NCBI GenBank assembly: GCA_963923035.1
Contig: CAWUKT010000094.1
Span: 1 to 28,323 of the forward strand
Length of the DNA stretch: 28,323 bases
Reading direction: 5' to 3'
Source: CAWUKT01 sp963923035
Lineage (GTDB): Bacteria; Bacteroidota; Bacteroidia; J057; JADKCL01
A program made the translations under genes and the position numbers. Shown here in pieces: positions 15,332 through 22,926 of this stretch. Under the pieces are notes generated by a model. That model saw only the letters and a program-made list of their open reading frames with translations, did no database searches and was not told the DNA's origin. Every line of letters begins with the position of its first letter. The stretch's first letter is position 1.

Positions 15332-16558
15332 ATGGCAGATATCAAAGTAGATACCATCGAGGAAGCCATTGAGGACATCCGTCAAGGCAAACTCGTCATT
15401 GTGGTCGATGATGAAGACCGTGAAAATGAAGGGGATTTCATCGTTGCTGCACGGTACGCCACTCCGGAAGTGGTGAATTTTATGGCGACCCACGGGCGCG
15501 GCCTGATCTGTGTCGCCATTGAGGAGAGCCGCTGTGAGGAGTTGGATTTGGAGCTGATGGTAGGGAAAAATACCGCCCTGCACGCGACTCCGTTTACCGT
15601 TTCGGTCGACCTGCTGCGGGATGGGGTGACCACCGGCATCTCCGCCTCGGACCGTTCTCTGACCATCAAGGCCCTGATCGATCCGAAATCCGTGGCCGAA
15701 GACTTCGGCCGTCCCGGGCATATTTTCCCCCTGAAAGCCAAGCCGGAAGGCGTCCTGCGGCGGACCGGCCATACCGAGGCCTCCATCGACCTTGCCCGCT
15801 TAGCGGGCTTCGAACCGGCGGGGGCCCTCGTCGAAATCATGAACGAGGACGGCACCATGGCCCGCCTCCCGGAACTCCGGGAAATCGCCAATCGGTTCGA
15901 CCTCAAGCTGATCACCATCGCCGATTTGATCGAGTACCGTCTGAAGCACGATAGCCTCATCGTCCGCGAAATCGGCGTCAACATGCCCACCAACATGGGC
16001 AACTTCGAATTGCTGGCCTACCGCCACCGCAATACCGATGCCATTCACCTGGCGCTCATCAAGGGCTCCTGGGAGCCTGGAGAACCGGTCCTGGTGCGGG
16101 TCCACTCCTCCTGCGTGACCGGAGACATCTTCGGTTCCTGTCGCTGCGATTGCGGCGAACAGTTGCAAGCGGCGATGGAAAAGGTCGAGGAAGCCGGCAA
16201 AGGCGTGATCCTGTACATGAACCAGGAAGGCCGTGGCATCGGCCTGATGAACAAATTGAAGGCGTACAAGCTCCAGGAACAAGGCATGGACACTGTCCAG
16301 GCGAATGTGGCCCTGGGTTTCAACATGGACGAGCGGGATTATGGCGTTGGTGCGCAGATCCTCCGGGACTTGGGCATCACCAAGATGCGTCTCATGACGA
16401 ATAACCCCAAGAAACGGAGCGGCCTCATTGGCTACGGCCTGGAGATCGTTGAGTCAGTGGCGATCGAAGTCCCGCCGAACCCGCACAACTTCAATTACCT
16501 GAAGACCAAGCAAGACAAAATGGGCCACGAGCTCCACATCGAGAATTCTCAGGCCTGA
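15332..16558 (+). CDS. ribBA: RibBA: 3,4-dihydroxy-2-butanone-4-phosphate synthase / GTP cyclohydrolase II
   Basis: 408 residues, the usual length of the bifunctional enzyme that starts both branches of riboflavin synthesis in the cytoplasm. The RibB half (1-205) has DDEDRENEGDF (26-36), HGRGLICVA, GVTTGISASDRS, RPGHIFPL and HTEASIDLARLAG, including the acidic metal-binding and ribulose-5-phosphate-binding residues. The RibA half (about 206-408) has VRVHSSCVTGD and SCRCDCGEQL; C261, C272 and C274 should bind zinc (C270 is extra). It also has NQEGRGIGLMNKLKAY. The usual HSE before the first zinc Cys reads HSS here. The gene stands alone, with its own promoter and a strong terminator (16583-16614). 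The riboflavin genes ribD, ribE and ribH are not in the window. Confidence 0.97.
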   Translation: MADIKVDTIEEAIEDIRQGKLVIVVDDEDRENEGDFIVAARYATPEVVNFMATHGRGLICVAIEESRCEELDLELMVGKNTALHATPFTVSVDLLRDGVTTGISASDRSLTIKALIDPKSVAEDFGRPGHIFPLKAKPEGVLRRTGHTEASIDLARLAGFEPAGALVEIMNEDGTMARLPELREIANRFDLKLITIADLIEYRLKHDSLIVREIGVNMPTNMGNFELLAYRHRNTDAIHLALIKGSWEPGEPVLVRVHSSCVTGDIFGSCRCDCGEQLQAAMEKVEEAGKGVILYMNQEGRGIGLMNKLKAYKLQEQGMDTVQANVALGFNMDERDYGVGAQILRDLGITKMRLMTNNPKKRSGLIGYGLEIVESVAIEVPPNPHNFNYLKTKQDKMGHELHIENSQA

Positions 16559-16582
16559 GCCTGAAACGTATATGTGATCTTC

Positions 16583-16614
16583 ACTGGCCGCCTTTGGGCG
16601 GCCAGTTCGTTTTT
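16583..16614 (+). terminator. Intrinsic terminator after ribBA
   Basis: Arms ACTGGCCGCC and GGCGGCCAGT form a 10-bp stem with a TTTG loop, followed by TCGTTTTT. It lies 25 bp past the ribBA stop. Confidence 0.9.
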
Positions 16615-16837
16615 AAGGAGGAACAAAAGGAAAGGACCGGAAAATGAAATGGAAAGGCATAGTCCTCTACCACTTAAGGGTTATTCTGTTAAACTAGGTG
16701 GCCTGAAACAAGGTATTCATCGAATAAATCGCTGATTTGACCCGGGATGGGGACTTATTTGCGGCATCAGACAAATTCGCGGGTTCCACGGACCCGCCAT
16801 TCAGCCAATTAATTTTAACCCTAGTTCAGGTTTAGTC

Positions 16838-17953
16838 ATGAAAAAACTTTTTACCCTATTCATCATGCTTTGCGGCATGACAGGAATCCTTTTTGCCCAG
16901 GATGGCCTGCCTTCGAACCCCACGGAGAGCAAATGTTACGTCAAGTGCGTAACCCCTGATGTATACGGGGATTCCACGGTCCAGGTACTGGTGCGTCCTG
17001 AATACCGCACCCTGCGGACCGAGGCCCCCAAGTACAAGAAGGTGACCAAGACGATCGTCATCCAGGAGGCTTCCAAGCGCTATGAGTACGTGCCGGCAGT
17101 TTACAAGACTGTTTACGACACTGTAATCACTGAAGAAGGTTACAACAAGATCGCCATTCAGGAAGCCAAATTCTCCGGCTCTTTTAAGACTGTCCAATTG
17201 GAGCCGAAGACGGCCCGCTGGGAAATGGGGCCTCCTGCTCCTGATTGTGCATCACCCAATCCAATGGATTGCCGGGTCGTATGCTGGAAAGAATATCCGG
17301 CCAAGTTTACCCAGATTCCCACCCAATTGCTGGACAAGGATTCTGATATTACCAAAAGTCGGATCAAGCCCAAGTACAAGCTCGTTAAGCGGCAGATCAT
17401 CGACAAGCCCGCCACGACTCGTGAAATTGCCATTCCAGAAAAAACCACTGTTGTCGAGCGGATGGTATTGGTGGAGGACGAGAATACAGTCGAAACTGTG
17501 GTTCCGGCCGAATACAAGGATGTAACCATTCAGGTCCTCAAAGAAAAAGGAGGCTTGACGGTTTGGCGCGAAATGGAATGCGATCTGACCACAGAAGAAG
17601 GCCAGGTACTTCCCATCTTCTACAATACTGGTAGTGCCGAACTGACCGCTGCTTCCCGAAAAACCATCGACGACAATTTGTTGGAGCTCATGCGCAGGGA
17701 ACCCTTGATCCGGGTAGAAATCCAGTCACATACCGACAGCCGGGGCTCGGCTGCCAGCAACCAAGCTCTTTCTCAGCGCCGCGCTCAGTCCGTTGTCAAC
17801 TACCTCGTCAGCAAGGGTATTGCCCGGACCCGCCTCGTCGCCAAAGGCTACGGGGAAACCCGCCTCACAAACAACTGTGCAGATGGCGTAAACTGTACTG
17901 ACCTTCAGCACTCCGCCAACCGGCGGACCTCTTTTCGGGTCATCAGCCAATGA
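16838..17953 (+). CDS. OmpA-family outer-membrane/peptidoglycan-binding protein
   Basis: 371 residues: a signal peptide (MKKLFTLFIMLCGMTGILFAQ), a unique middle, and a C-terminal OmpA domain (about 255-371). The OmpA part has LPIFYNTGSAELT, VEIQSHTDSRGS, NQALSQRRAQSVVNYL and GYGETRL, the residues that hold diaminopimelate of peptidoglycan. The middle seems to be a twofold repeat. Each half begins with a Cys pair (KCYVKCVTP; DCRVVCWKE) and has words like PKYKKVTKTIVI, PAVYKTVYDTVI and PKYKLVKRQIID. This is a pattern I have seen in other Bacteroidota OmpA proteins but cannot name. No barrel is obvious, so it may be a periplasmic anchor rather than a pore. The 223-bp gap before it has no clear TAnnTTTG box. 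Confidence 0.9.
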   Translation: MKKLFTLFIMLCGMTGILFAQDGLPSNPTESKCYVKCVTPDVYGDSTVQVLVRPEYRTLRTEAPKYKKVTKTIVIQEASKRYEYVPAVYKTVYDTVITEEGYNKIAIQEAKFSGSFKTVQLEPKTARWEMGPPAPDCASPNPMDCRVVCWKEYPAKFTQIPTQLLDKDSDITKSRIKPKYKLVKRQIIDKPATTREIAIPEKTTVVERMVLVEDENTVETVVPAEYKDVTIQVLKEKGGLTVWREMECDLTTEEGQVLPIFYNTGSAELTAASRKTIDDNLLELMRREPLIRVEIQSHTDSRGSAASNQALSQRRAQSVVNYLVSKGIARTRLVAKGYGETRLTNNCADGVNCTDLQHSANRRTSFRVISQ

Positions 17954-17978
17954 GTCAAGTAAGTATCAGCAAAATAAC

Positions 17979-18006
17979 AGGACTGGCTTCGGCCGGTCCT
18001 TTTTTT
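17979..18006 (+). terminator. Intrinsic terminator after the OmpA gene
   Basis: AGGACTGGC and GCCGGTCCT form a 9-bp stem (one G-T pair) capped by a TTCG tetraloop and followed by six T. It lies 25 bp past the stop. A smaller palindrome TCCCATCATGGGA (18031-18043) touches the stop of the opposing kinase gene and may serve that side. Confidence 0.9.
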
Positions 18007-18043
18007 GCCTCCCAAAAAGGCAAAGTGAGGTCCCATCATGGGA

Positions 18044-20107
18044 TCAGGAGGGCTTCATTCCCAACACCACCCGAAAGGTCGTACCTTTCCCCAGCTCACT
18101 TTCCACCTCAATCCGTCCTCCCATCTGCTCCAGTAGGGTCTTGACAATCGCCAGCCCCAATCCCGTCGAGTGTTCCCCAGCAGTAGGCTGGGCAGTGAGC
18201 TTCTGAAATTTCTGGAACATTTTGGCTTGATCCTCTTCGGAAATGCCCGGTCCTTCGTCCTTGACGACGACGACCAGTTCATTGGGAATCTCAACCAAGC
18301 CAACCTCTACCGTGGTGCCACCCGGAGAAAACTTGATGGCATTGGACACAAGGTTTTCGATGATCCGGTGAAATGGTTCCCAAGGCAGGCAAGCCGTGGC
18401 CTCGGACGGTAGGACTGGCGCACGCAAGGCAATGCCCTTGCGTTCCGCTTCCTTCTGGAATCCTTGAAGGAGGGCGTCAAACTCCGGGCCGAGGGGGCGA
18501 ACTTCAGCCGTGTACTCGGCTCCCCGGTCTTCTGCGGCATGGAGCCGAAGTAAATCGGAGATCAGTTGCAGGCCCCGGGAATTGACCTTGCGCATCATAC
18601 CGAGGTACTGTTGCTGAGTGGGAGGCAGGTCGTCTTCCGCTTCGGCCAGATCAATCAGGGCCATCGAGCTGTTCAAGGGAGCTTTGAGGTCATGGGCGAC
18701 CACTTCGACCAGGCCATCCTTTTCCCGACTCAATTCCTCCAGCTGTTGGTTCCGTTCCAGGAGCACATCATTCTGTTCCGAAATGATCTGAGCTTTCGAA
18801 GCCAGCAGAGTATTGAGGCGTTTGCTTTTTTGATAGACCCAGAGAATGACCATGGCCACGATCAGCAGGATGACCGCCAGCCCCACGGCAAAGCCCACCC
18901 ACAAGTTCTGGGCGGCAATCGTGGCCTCTTGCTTGGATTCTTCAGCTTCTAACCGCGTAATCTTGAGGTCCCGCTTTTCCGCATTGTACCGCTCCTGGTA
19001 TTCTGCAATCTGGTGGGCCAGGTTCATGGAATACATTGAATCCCGCCGCATCAGGTATTCCCTTTGGTAGCGATAGGCCAGGGCAAAATCGCCTTTGTCC
19101 GCCTGGATACTGGCGAAGGTCTGGTAGGCCTGGATCAGGCGGTTGGGAACCTGGTGGGTGGAATCCAATTCAAAAATGTGACGTATTTTTTCCTCGGCGT
19201 CGGTGGTGCGTCCCTGCTCGAACAGGAACTCGCCGTAGGAAGTATAGGTTTCGATGAGAGAGGACCGGTTATTGTATTTCTCCGCCCACTCCAAGGCCAG
19301 ATCGAAGTAGTACTCCGCCGAATCCGGGGCGTTGAGTTGCCAGTGGGCAAGTCCGAGGCCGTGGAAAGCGGAGGACAGGTTGATATATTTCTGGGACCGT
19401 TCCTTGTAGAAGCGGGACAGCCGGTAATAGACCAAGGCGGAATCGGGCAATCCCATTTCCATCTTGACCTCTCCAATATTGGTATACAGCGAACCCAGAG
19501 CGCCCTCCTGACCGGAATTTTTCAGGGTGGGCAGGGCCAATTGGTGGCTTTTCCAGGCCCCTTCAAAATTCCCCAACACCTTGTAAACATTTCCCAGGTT
19601 GGTGTGGAGACTGGCCGTCAACAAGTCATTTTCCAACTCCTCCGCTTGCTTGAGGGCCATTTGATAATACGTGACGGCCTCTTCAAAGTCCCCCATCTGT
19701 TCCCGGCAAATCGCCCGGAGATTGTAGACCTTGGCCTCGTAGCTGGGCAGTTGAGGGTGGGGGAGAAGGGCCTCGGCGGAATCCAGGTAGACATTGGTAG
19801 AATCGCATTCGGACCGGAACATGGTGAGGACCGCCGTGAGATAATGGGCCTTGACCTGGCCAAAATCAAAATGTTCTTTCTTGGAAATGGCCAGTGCCTC
19901 CTCGTTCCATTTCGCAGCCTGAACCGGATTGGATCCGTACTGGGTATTGGCCAGTCCCAGGAGCAGCATGACCCGTCCCGTATCGGCCTCGGGATGCTCC
20001 TCCAATTCCAATAGGAGGCTGTCGCTACCCGAAGCGATAAGAGAAAAAGGGAAGAAGAAAAGGGCAATGAAAAAATACCTGCCCCAACCGTCAAACATGG
20101 GTCTCAT
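18044..20107 (-). CDS. Sensor histidine kinase with periplasmic TPR domain
   Basis: 687 residues. A signal/anchor at the N-terminus (YFFIALFFFPFSLIA) is followed by TPR repeats to about residue 390 (LLTASLHTNLGNVYKVLGNFEGAW, YTNIGEVKMEMGLPDSA). One membrane helix follows (about 408-430, LWVGFAVGLAVILLIVAMVIL), then a coiled coil, then the kinase core. The core has VVAHDLKAPLNSS (H472 is the phospho-acceptor), ENLVSNAIKFSPGG (N585, N589), DEGPGIS and STGLGLAIVKTL, so it should be active. TPR sensors of this layout are common in Bacteroidota and probably read periplasmic or envelope state. No response regulator is next to it. The Met at residue 4 is an equally possible start. It is transcribed away from the kinase at 20575. 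Confidence 0.9.
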   Translation of the reverse strand: MRPMFDGWGRYFFIALFFFPFSLIASGSDSLLLELEEHPEADTGRVMLLLGLANTQYGSNPVQAAKWNEEALAISKKEHFDFGQVKAHYLTAVLTMFRSECDSTNVYLDSAEALLPHPQLPSYEAKVYNLRAICREQMGDFEEAVTYYQMALKQAEELENDLLTASLHTNLGNVYKVLGNFEGAWKSHQLALPTLKNSGQEGALGSLYTNIGEVKMEMGLPDSALVYYRLSRFYKERSQKYINLSSAFHGLGLAHWQLNAPDSAEYYFDLALEWAEKYNNRSSLIETYTSYGEFLFEQGRTTDAEEKIRHIFELDSTHQVPNRLIQAYQTFASIQADKGDFALAYRYQREYLMRRDSMYSMNLAHQIAEYQERYNAEKRDLKITRLEAEESKQEATIAAQNLWVGFAVGLAVILLIVAMVILWVYQKSKRLNTLLASKAQIISEQNDVLLERNQQLEELSREKDGLVEVVAHDLKAPLNSSMALIDLAEAEDDLPPTQQQYLGMMRKVNSRGLQLISDLLRLHAAEDRGAEYTAEVRPLGPEFDALLQGFQKEAERKGIALRAPVLPSEATACLPWEPFHRIIENLVSNAIKFSPGGTTVEVGLVEIPNELVVVVKDEGPGISEEDQAKMFQKFQKLTAQPTAGEHSTGLGLAIVKTLLEQMGGRIEVESELGKGTTFRVVLGMKPS

Positions 20108-20574
20108 TCAAATGCAAACTGGAAAATAACTTTCAATAGAAATCGATTGGTCAGCAAAATAATAAAAGGAAAGGGGATGCCCTAATATGGAGAGTGGGAA
20201 GACATCGGCAAATTGTAAAAGAATGTCAGAGGCTCCCTGTAAAGGAGTAGGGAAATGGTTGGTCATCCGGGAGTGAATGAAAATGGTGGAGGTCGAAAGC
20301 AGGAAAAGTAGGGAAAAGGTCGGTTGGAATGGCGGCTGTTCAGGTGGATGTTGAATCTCCATTTTCCACGATCCACTCCTCCTAAGCCCGGCCCCATCGA
20401 GTCCGGAGTCTGCTTGATCTCCCCCTACTGTTGTTAGGGCATTACGCTGATTTAACAATAAAAATGAAATTGGGAAAAGAAAATTGGGCATCCAATTGGA
20501 GCAACTCTTCCATAAGTGGGTATTAATCAGAAGACTTATGTATATTTCAAAAGCGTTATAATACCCAAATAACC
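20108..20574. other. Intergenic gap between divergent kinase genes
   Basis: 467 bp of AT-rich DNA holding the start regions of both kinases. I see an imperfect TTGTTA...TAACAA pair at 20431-20457 and repeated AATTGGG words near 20465-20500. A TATATTTC box (20539-20546) resembles TAnnTTTG upstream of the plus-strand gene. No gene here is convincing. Confidence 0.4.
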
Positions 20575-21957
20575 ATGAGCTATATTTTTCGAGTGCTGGA
20601 ATTTATCCGGAAGGGAGGAATTGCGGAGCGAGGTTCTGGATATGATCAATTGACTGGTTTCCTGAATTTGTACGGATTCTTATTTGCCTTGGGAGGGATC
20701 ATCATCTTCCTGGGATATACCTTGGCCGGGGTCGACAACAGCGGAGTCCAGATTTCCCTTTTCGTATCCATCAGCTATACCCTGCCGGTGATCCTGAACC
20801 ACCTCGGCTATCGGAAAATTGTACGCTTTTACTTCGCGGGCATCATCCCGATCTGGATCGGGGGCGTCACCCTCCTGACCGGGGTTGAATTCGGGCAGAG
20901 CATTGCCATCGGCGCCAACATCGTCCTCGTCGGTTACCTCTACTCCCGCGTCCCACGCTGGAAGATCTTTTTCATGGCCCACAACATCTTCCTCTTCATT
21001 TTCCCCACCCTCTACATCTTCTACAACGGCTCCCTGCTGGACTGGGGCATCAAAGATGTCCCCGGAGACGAGGTGGGGGTCTTCCTGATCTGTTTGGTTT
21101 GGATTTCGGTGATTGCGTCGGCCTACAAACGGAGAAGTCGGCAGAAGAAGAAAATCAGGGAGAAGGAGATTCGGAAACGGAAAAAGGAAGTGGAGGAACT
21201 GATTTACCTGACTTCCCACGACATGAAGGCCCCGGTGCGGAATATCCTGGGGCTGCTGGCGGTGATGAAGGAAAATGTGGAGCAGGAGAATTGGGCGAAC
21301 ATGCAGGTGATGACCAAGCACCTGGAATCCAGTGCCGAAAGTCTGAATGCCCTGATCCACGACGTCCTGAATGTGTCCCGGTTCAGCACCGCGGACCCTT
21401 CCACCTATACCGAAGTTGACCTGAACGCCGAGCTGGAAAAGGCCATTTTCAACAACAAGGCCGAGATCGAATCCCGCAACGCGGAAGTGGTGTTTGACAA
21501 GCTCCCCATCTTCGATTGCAATGCCGGAGATTTCCTGTTGATCTTCCAGAACCTGATCCAAAACGGTTTGAAGTACAACGAATCGGAGCATCCCCGCATT
21601 GAAATCCGGCTGGAATCCTCCTCCGATACCCATACCATCTCCGTTCAGGACAATGGAATTGGAATTCCCGAAAAGCACTACGAAGAAGTCTTCAAGCTCT
21701 TCAAGCGGGTGCATACCGGCGGAAAGTACAAGGGAACCGGGATTGGACTGGGGATTGTCAAGAAGATCGTGGACAAATACAACGGAGAAATCTCCGTAAC
21801 GTCCAAAGAAGGCGAATATTCCCGCTTCATCATCCAGTTGCCCCACCGGGGCGAGGCCGACGCCAAGCAGTTGCTCGTACAGCCCTTCCGCGAACTGCTG
21901 GTCGGAAATAAATACCCCCCTTTGGAGGCAAAGGGGGGCTATGAAATGTCAGGTTAA
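20575..21957 (+). CDS. Sensor histidine kinase with six membrane helices
   Basis: 460 residues. Six hydrophobic helices fill 30-184 (about 30-51, 58-78, 83-103, 108-123, 129-150, 166-184), with little outside the membrane, so it probably senses membrane or intramembrane conditions. A basic coiled stretch (185-205, KRRSRQKKKIREKEIRKRKK) leads to the H-box LTSHDMKAPVRN (H215). It then has the N-box FQNLIQNGLKYN (N326, N330), DNGIGIP (359-365) and GTGIGLGIVKKI, all intact. The last ~35 residues after the ATPase fold (from about 425) are unusual and include KYPPLEAKGGYE, encoded by a perfect palindrome at 21915-21938. No response regulator follows. The gene converges with the one ending at 21964, with 6 bp between stops. 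Confidence 0.9.
   Translation: MSYIFRVLEFIRKGGIAERGSGYDQLTGFLNLYGFLFALGGIIIFLGYTLAGVDNSGVQISLFVSISYTLPVILNHLGYRKIVRFYFAGIIPIWIGGVTLLTGVEFGQSIAIGANIVLVGYLYSRVPRWKIFFMAHNIFLFIFPTLYIFYNGSLLDWGIKDVPGDEVGVFLICLVWISVIASAYKRRSRQKKKIREKEIRKRKKEVEELIYLTSHDMKAPVRNILGLLAVMKENVEQENWANMQVMTKHLESSAESLNALIHDVLNVSRFSTADPSTYTEVDLNAELEKAIFNNKAEIESRNAEVVFDKLPIFDCNAGDFLLIFQNLIQNGLKYNESEHPRIEIRLESSSDTHTISVQDNGIGIPEKHYEEVFKLFKRVHTGGKYKGTGIGLGIVKKIVDKYNGEISVTSKEGEYSRFIIQLPHRGEADAKQLLVQPFRELLVGNKYPPLEAKGGYEMSG
21915..21938. terminator. Perfect palindrome in the 3' end of the kinase gene, possible bidirectional terminator
   Basis: CCCCCCTTTG (21915-21924) and CAAAGGGGGG (21929-21938) flank a GAGG loop. It lies 19 bp before the kinase stop and 26 bp before the stop of the opposing gene. 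There is no T-run on either side, so termination strength is doubtful. Confidence 0.4.
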
Positions 21958-21963
21958 CTTCAA

Positions 21964-22905
21964 TCAGGAGTTGCCGATCCGCCGCTTGAAGGCAATCCGA
22001 CAACGCTCAGCGTCGTCGTTGGACAGGTTGATCTTCGCTGCGATTTGGAACAACTCTTCCCGCGGAATGTCCGGGTCGATATTCTTCTCCAATACAAAGT
22101 ACTTCGCGTTTTTGATCAGCTCGTCCCGTTGGGGCTCGGGGATATTGAAGACGTCTCCGTATTCGAACAGGAGTTCTTCTTCCACGGGGTCCAGGGCCAG
22201 GTCAATGATGGCGATGGTCCATGCAAACATGTAAATGGTGCCTTTGACCCCCTCGGTGACTTCCTGGGCCTCGATGCTGGAGACCGGGTCGGACTTCGCC
22301 AGCTGATCCAACGGCGGCTGATCCGCCGGAATGATCGCTTTGAAGAGTTCCGACTCTTCCGGCGACACCTGGCCGTCAGCATACGCCAACTCAGCCATCA
22401 CCCGGGCAAAAATATTCTTGTCGTGCGCATCCGCAATCGGATTCGTCTCGATCTGCTTCTCAAAGGGGGATTTGGGCGGAGGGGGCGGCGGTACACCCGG
22501 CTTTTCCCACTCTTCCGTTTCAGGGTTCCAATGGAAGAACTTCGCAACCTTCTCAAACAACATCTCAATGGACTCGCGAATTTCCTTCTTGGTGGGGCCG
22601 TCTCCCGGACGGGCTTCACGCGCAGCGGTACTCACCGCCATCGTACTCATCCGGCCGGCGACCCCGCCACCTACGGCACCGCGGATGGCCATCGTGGCGC
22701 TCCGACGCGCCTGGTTCCGGGCCACCATCGTCATCCGCTTCCGTACCCGCGACCCAACGTCCCGGCCCTGGCGAATGGACCCGTTCACTTCATGCACTTC
22801 ATCTGAGCCCGGCAGGGCAAATTCCAAAAATATACGGCGACCCTCGATCTCCTGGTGGACGATCAGGGGCTCGATCATTTCATAAGTTATCTTTTGCTTC
22901 GGCAT
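21964..22905 (-). CDS. TerB-like domain protein, partner of the upstream ATPase
   Basis: 313 residues, no signal peptide. The N-terminal part (1-50) is a small beta-rich region (RRIFLEFALPGSDEVHEV). It is followed by an Arg/Ala/Gly-rich stretch with many Met (about 50-100, RKRMTMVARNQARRSATMAIRGA) that might touch membrane or nucleic acid. A linker with six prolines (143-148) leads to a helical domain. Its core FARVMAELAYADGQVSPEESE is the acidic, metal-binding-type signature of TerB/DjlA-like domains, and a further helical bundle follows. TerB-like domains occur in tellurite/stress and phage-defence-related gene sets. It starts 21 bp after the ATPase gene's stop, so the two are very likely co-expressed. 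Confidence 0.7.
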   Translation of the reverse strand: MPKQKITYEMIEPLIVHQEIEGRRIFLEFALPGSDEVHEVNGSIRQGRDVGSRVRKRMTMVARNQARRSATMAIRGAVGGGVAGRMSTMAVSTAAREARPGDGPTKKEIRESIEMLFEKVAKFFHWNPETEEWEKPGVPPPPPPKSPFEKQIETNPIADAHDKNIFARVMAELAYADGQVSPEESELFKAIIPADQPPLDQLAKSDPVSSIEAQEVTEGVKGTIYMFAWTIAIIDLALDPVEEELLFEYGDVFNIPEPQRDELIKNAKYFVLEKNIDPDIPREELFQIAAKINLSNDDAERCRIAFKRRIGNS

Positions 22906-22926
22906 AGCTTATTCGCTTTTTGAATT

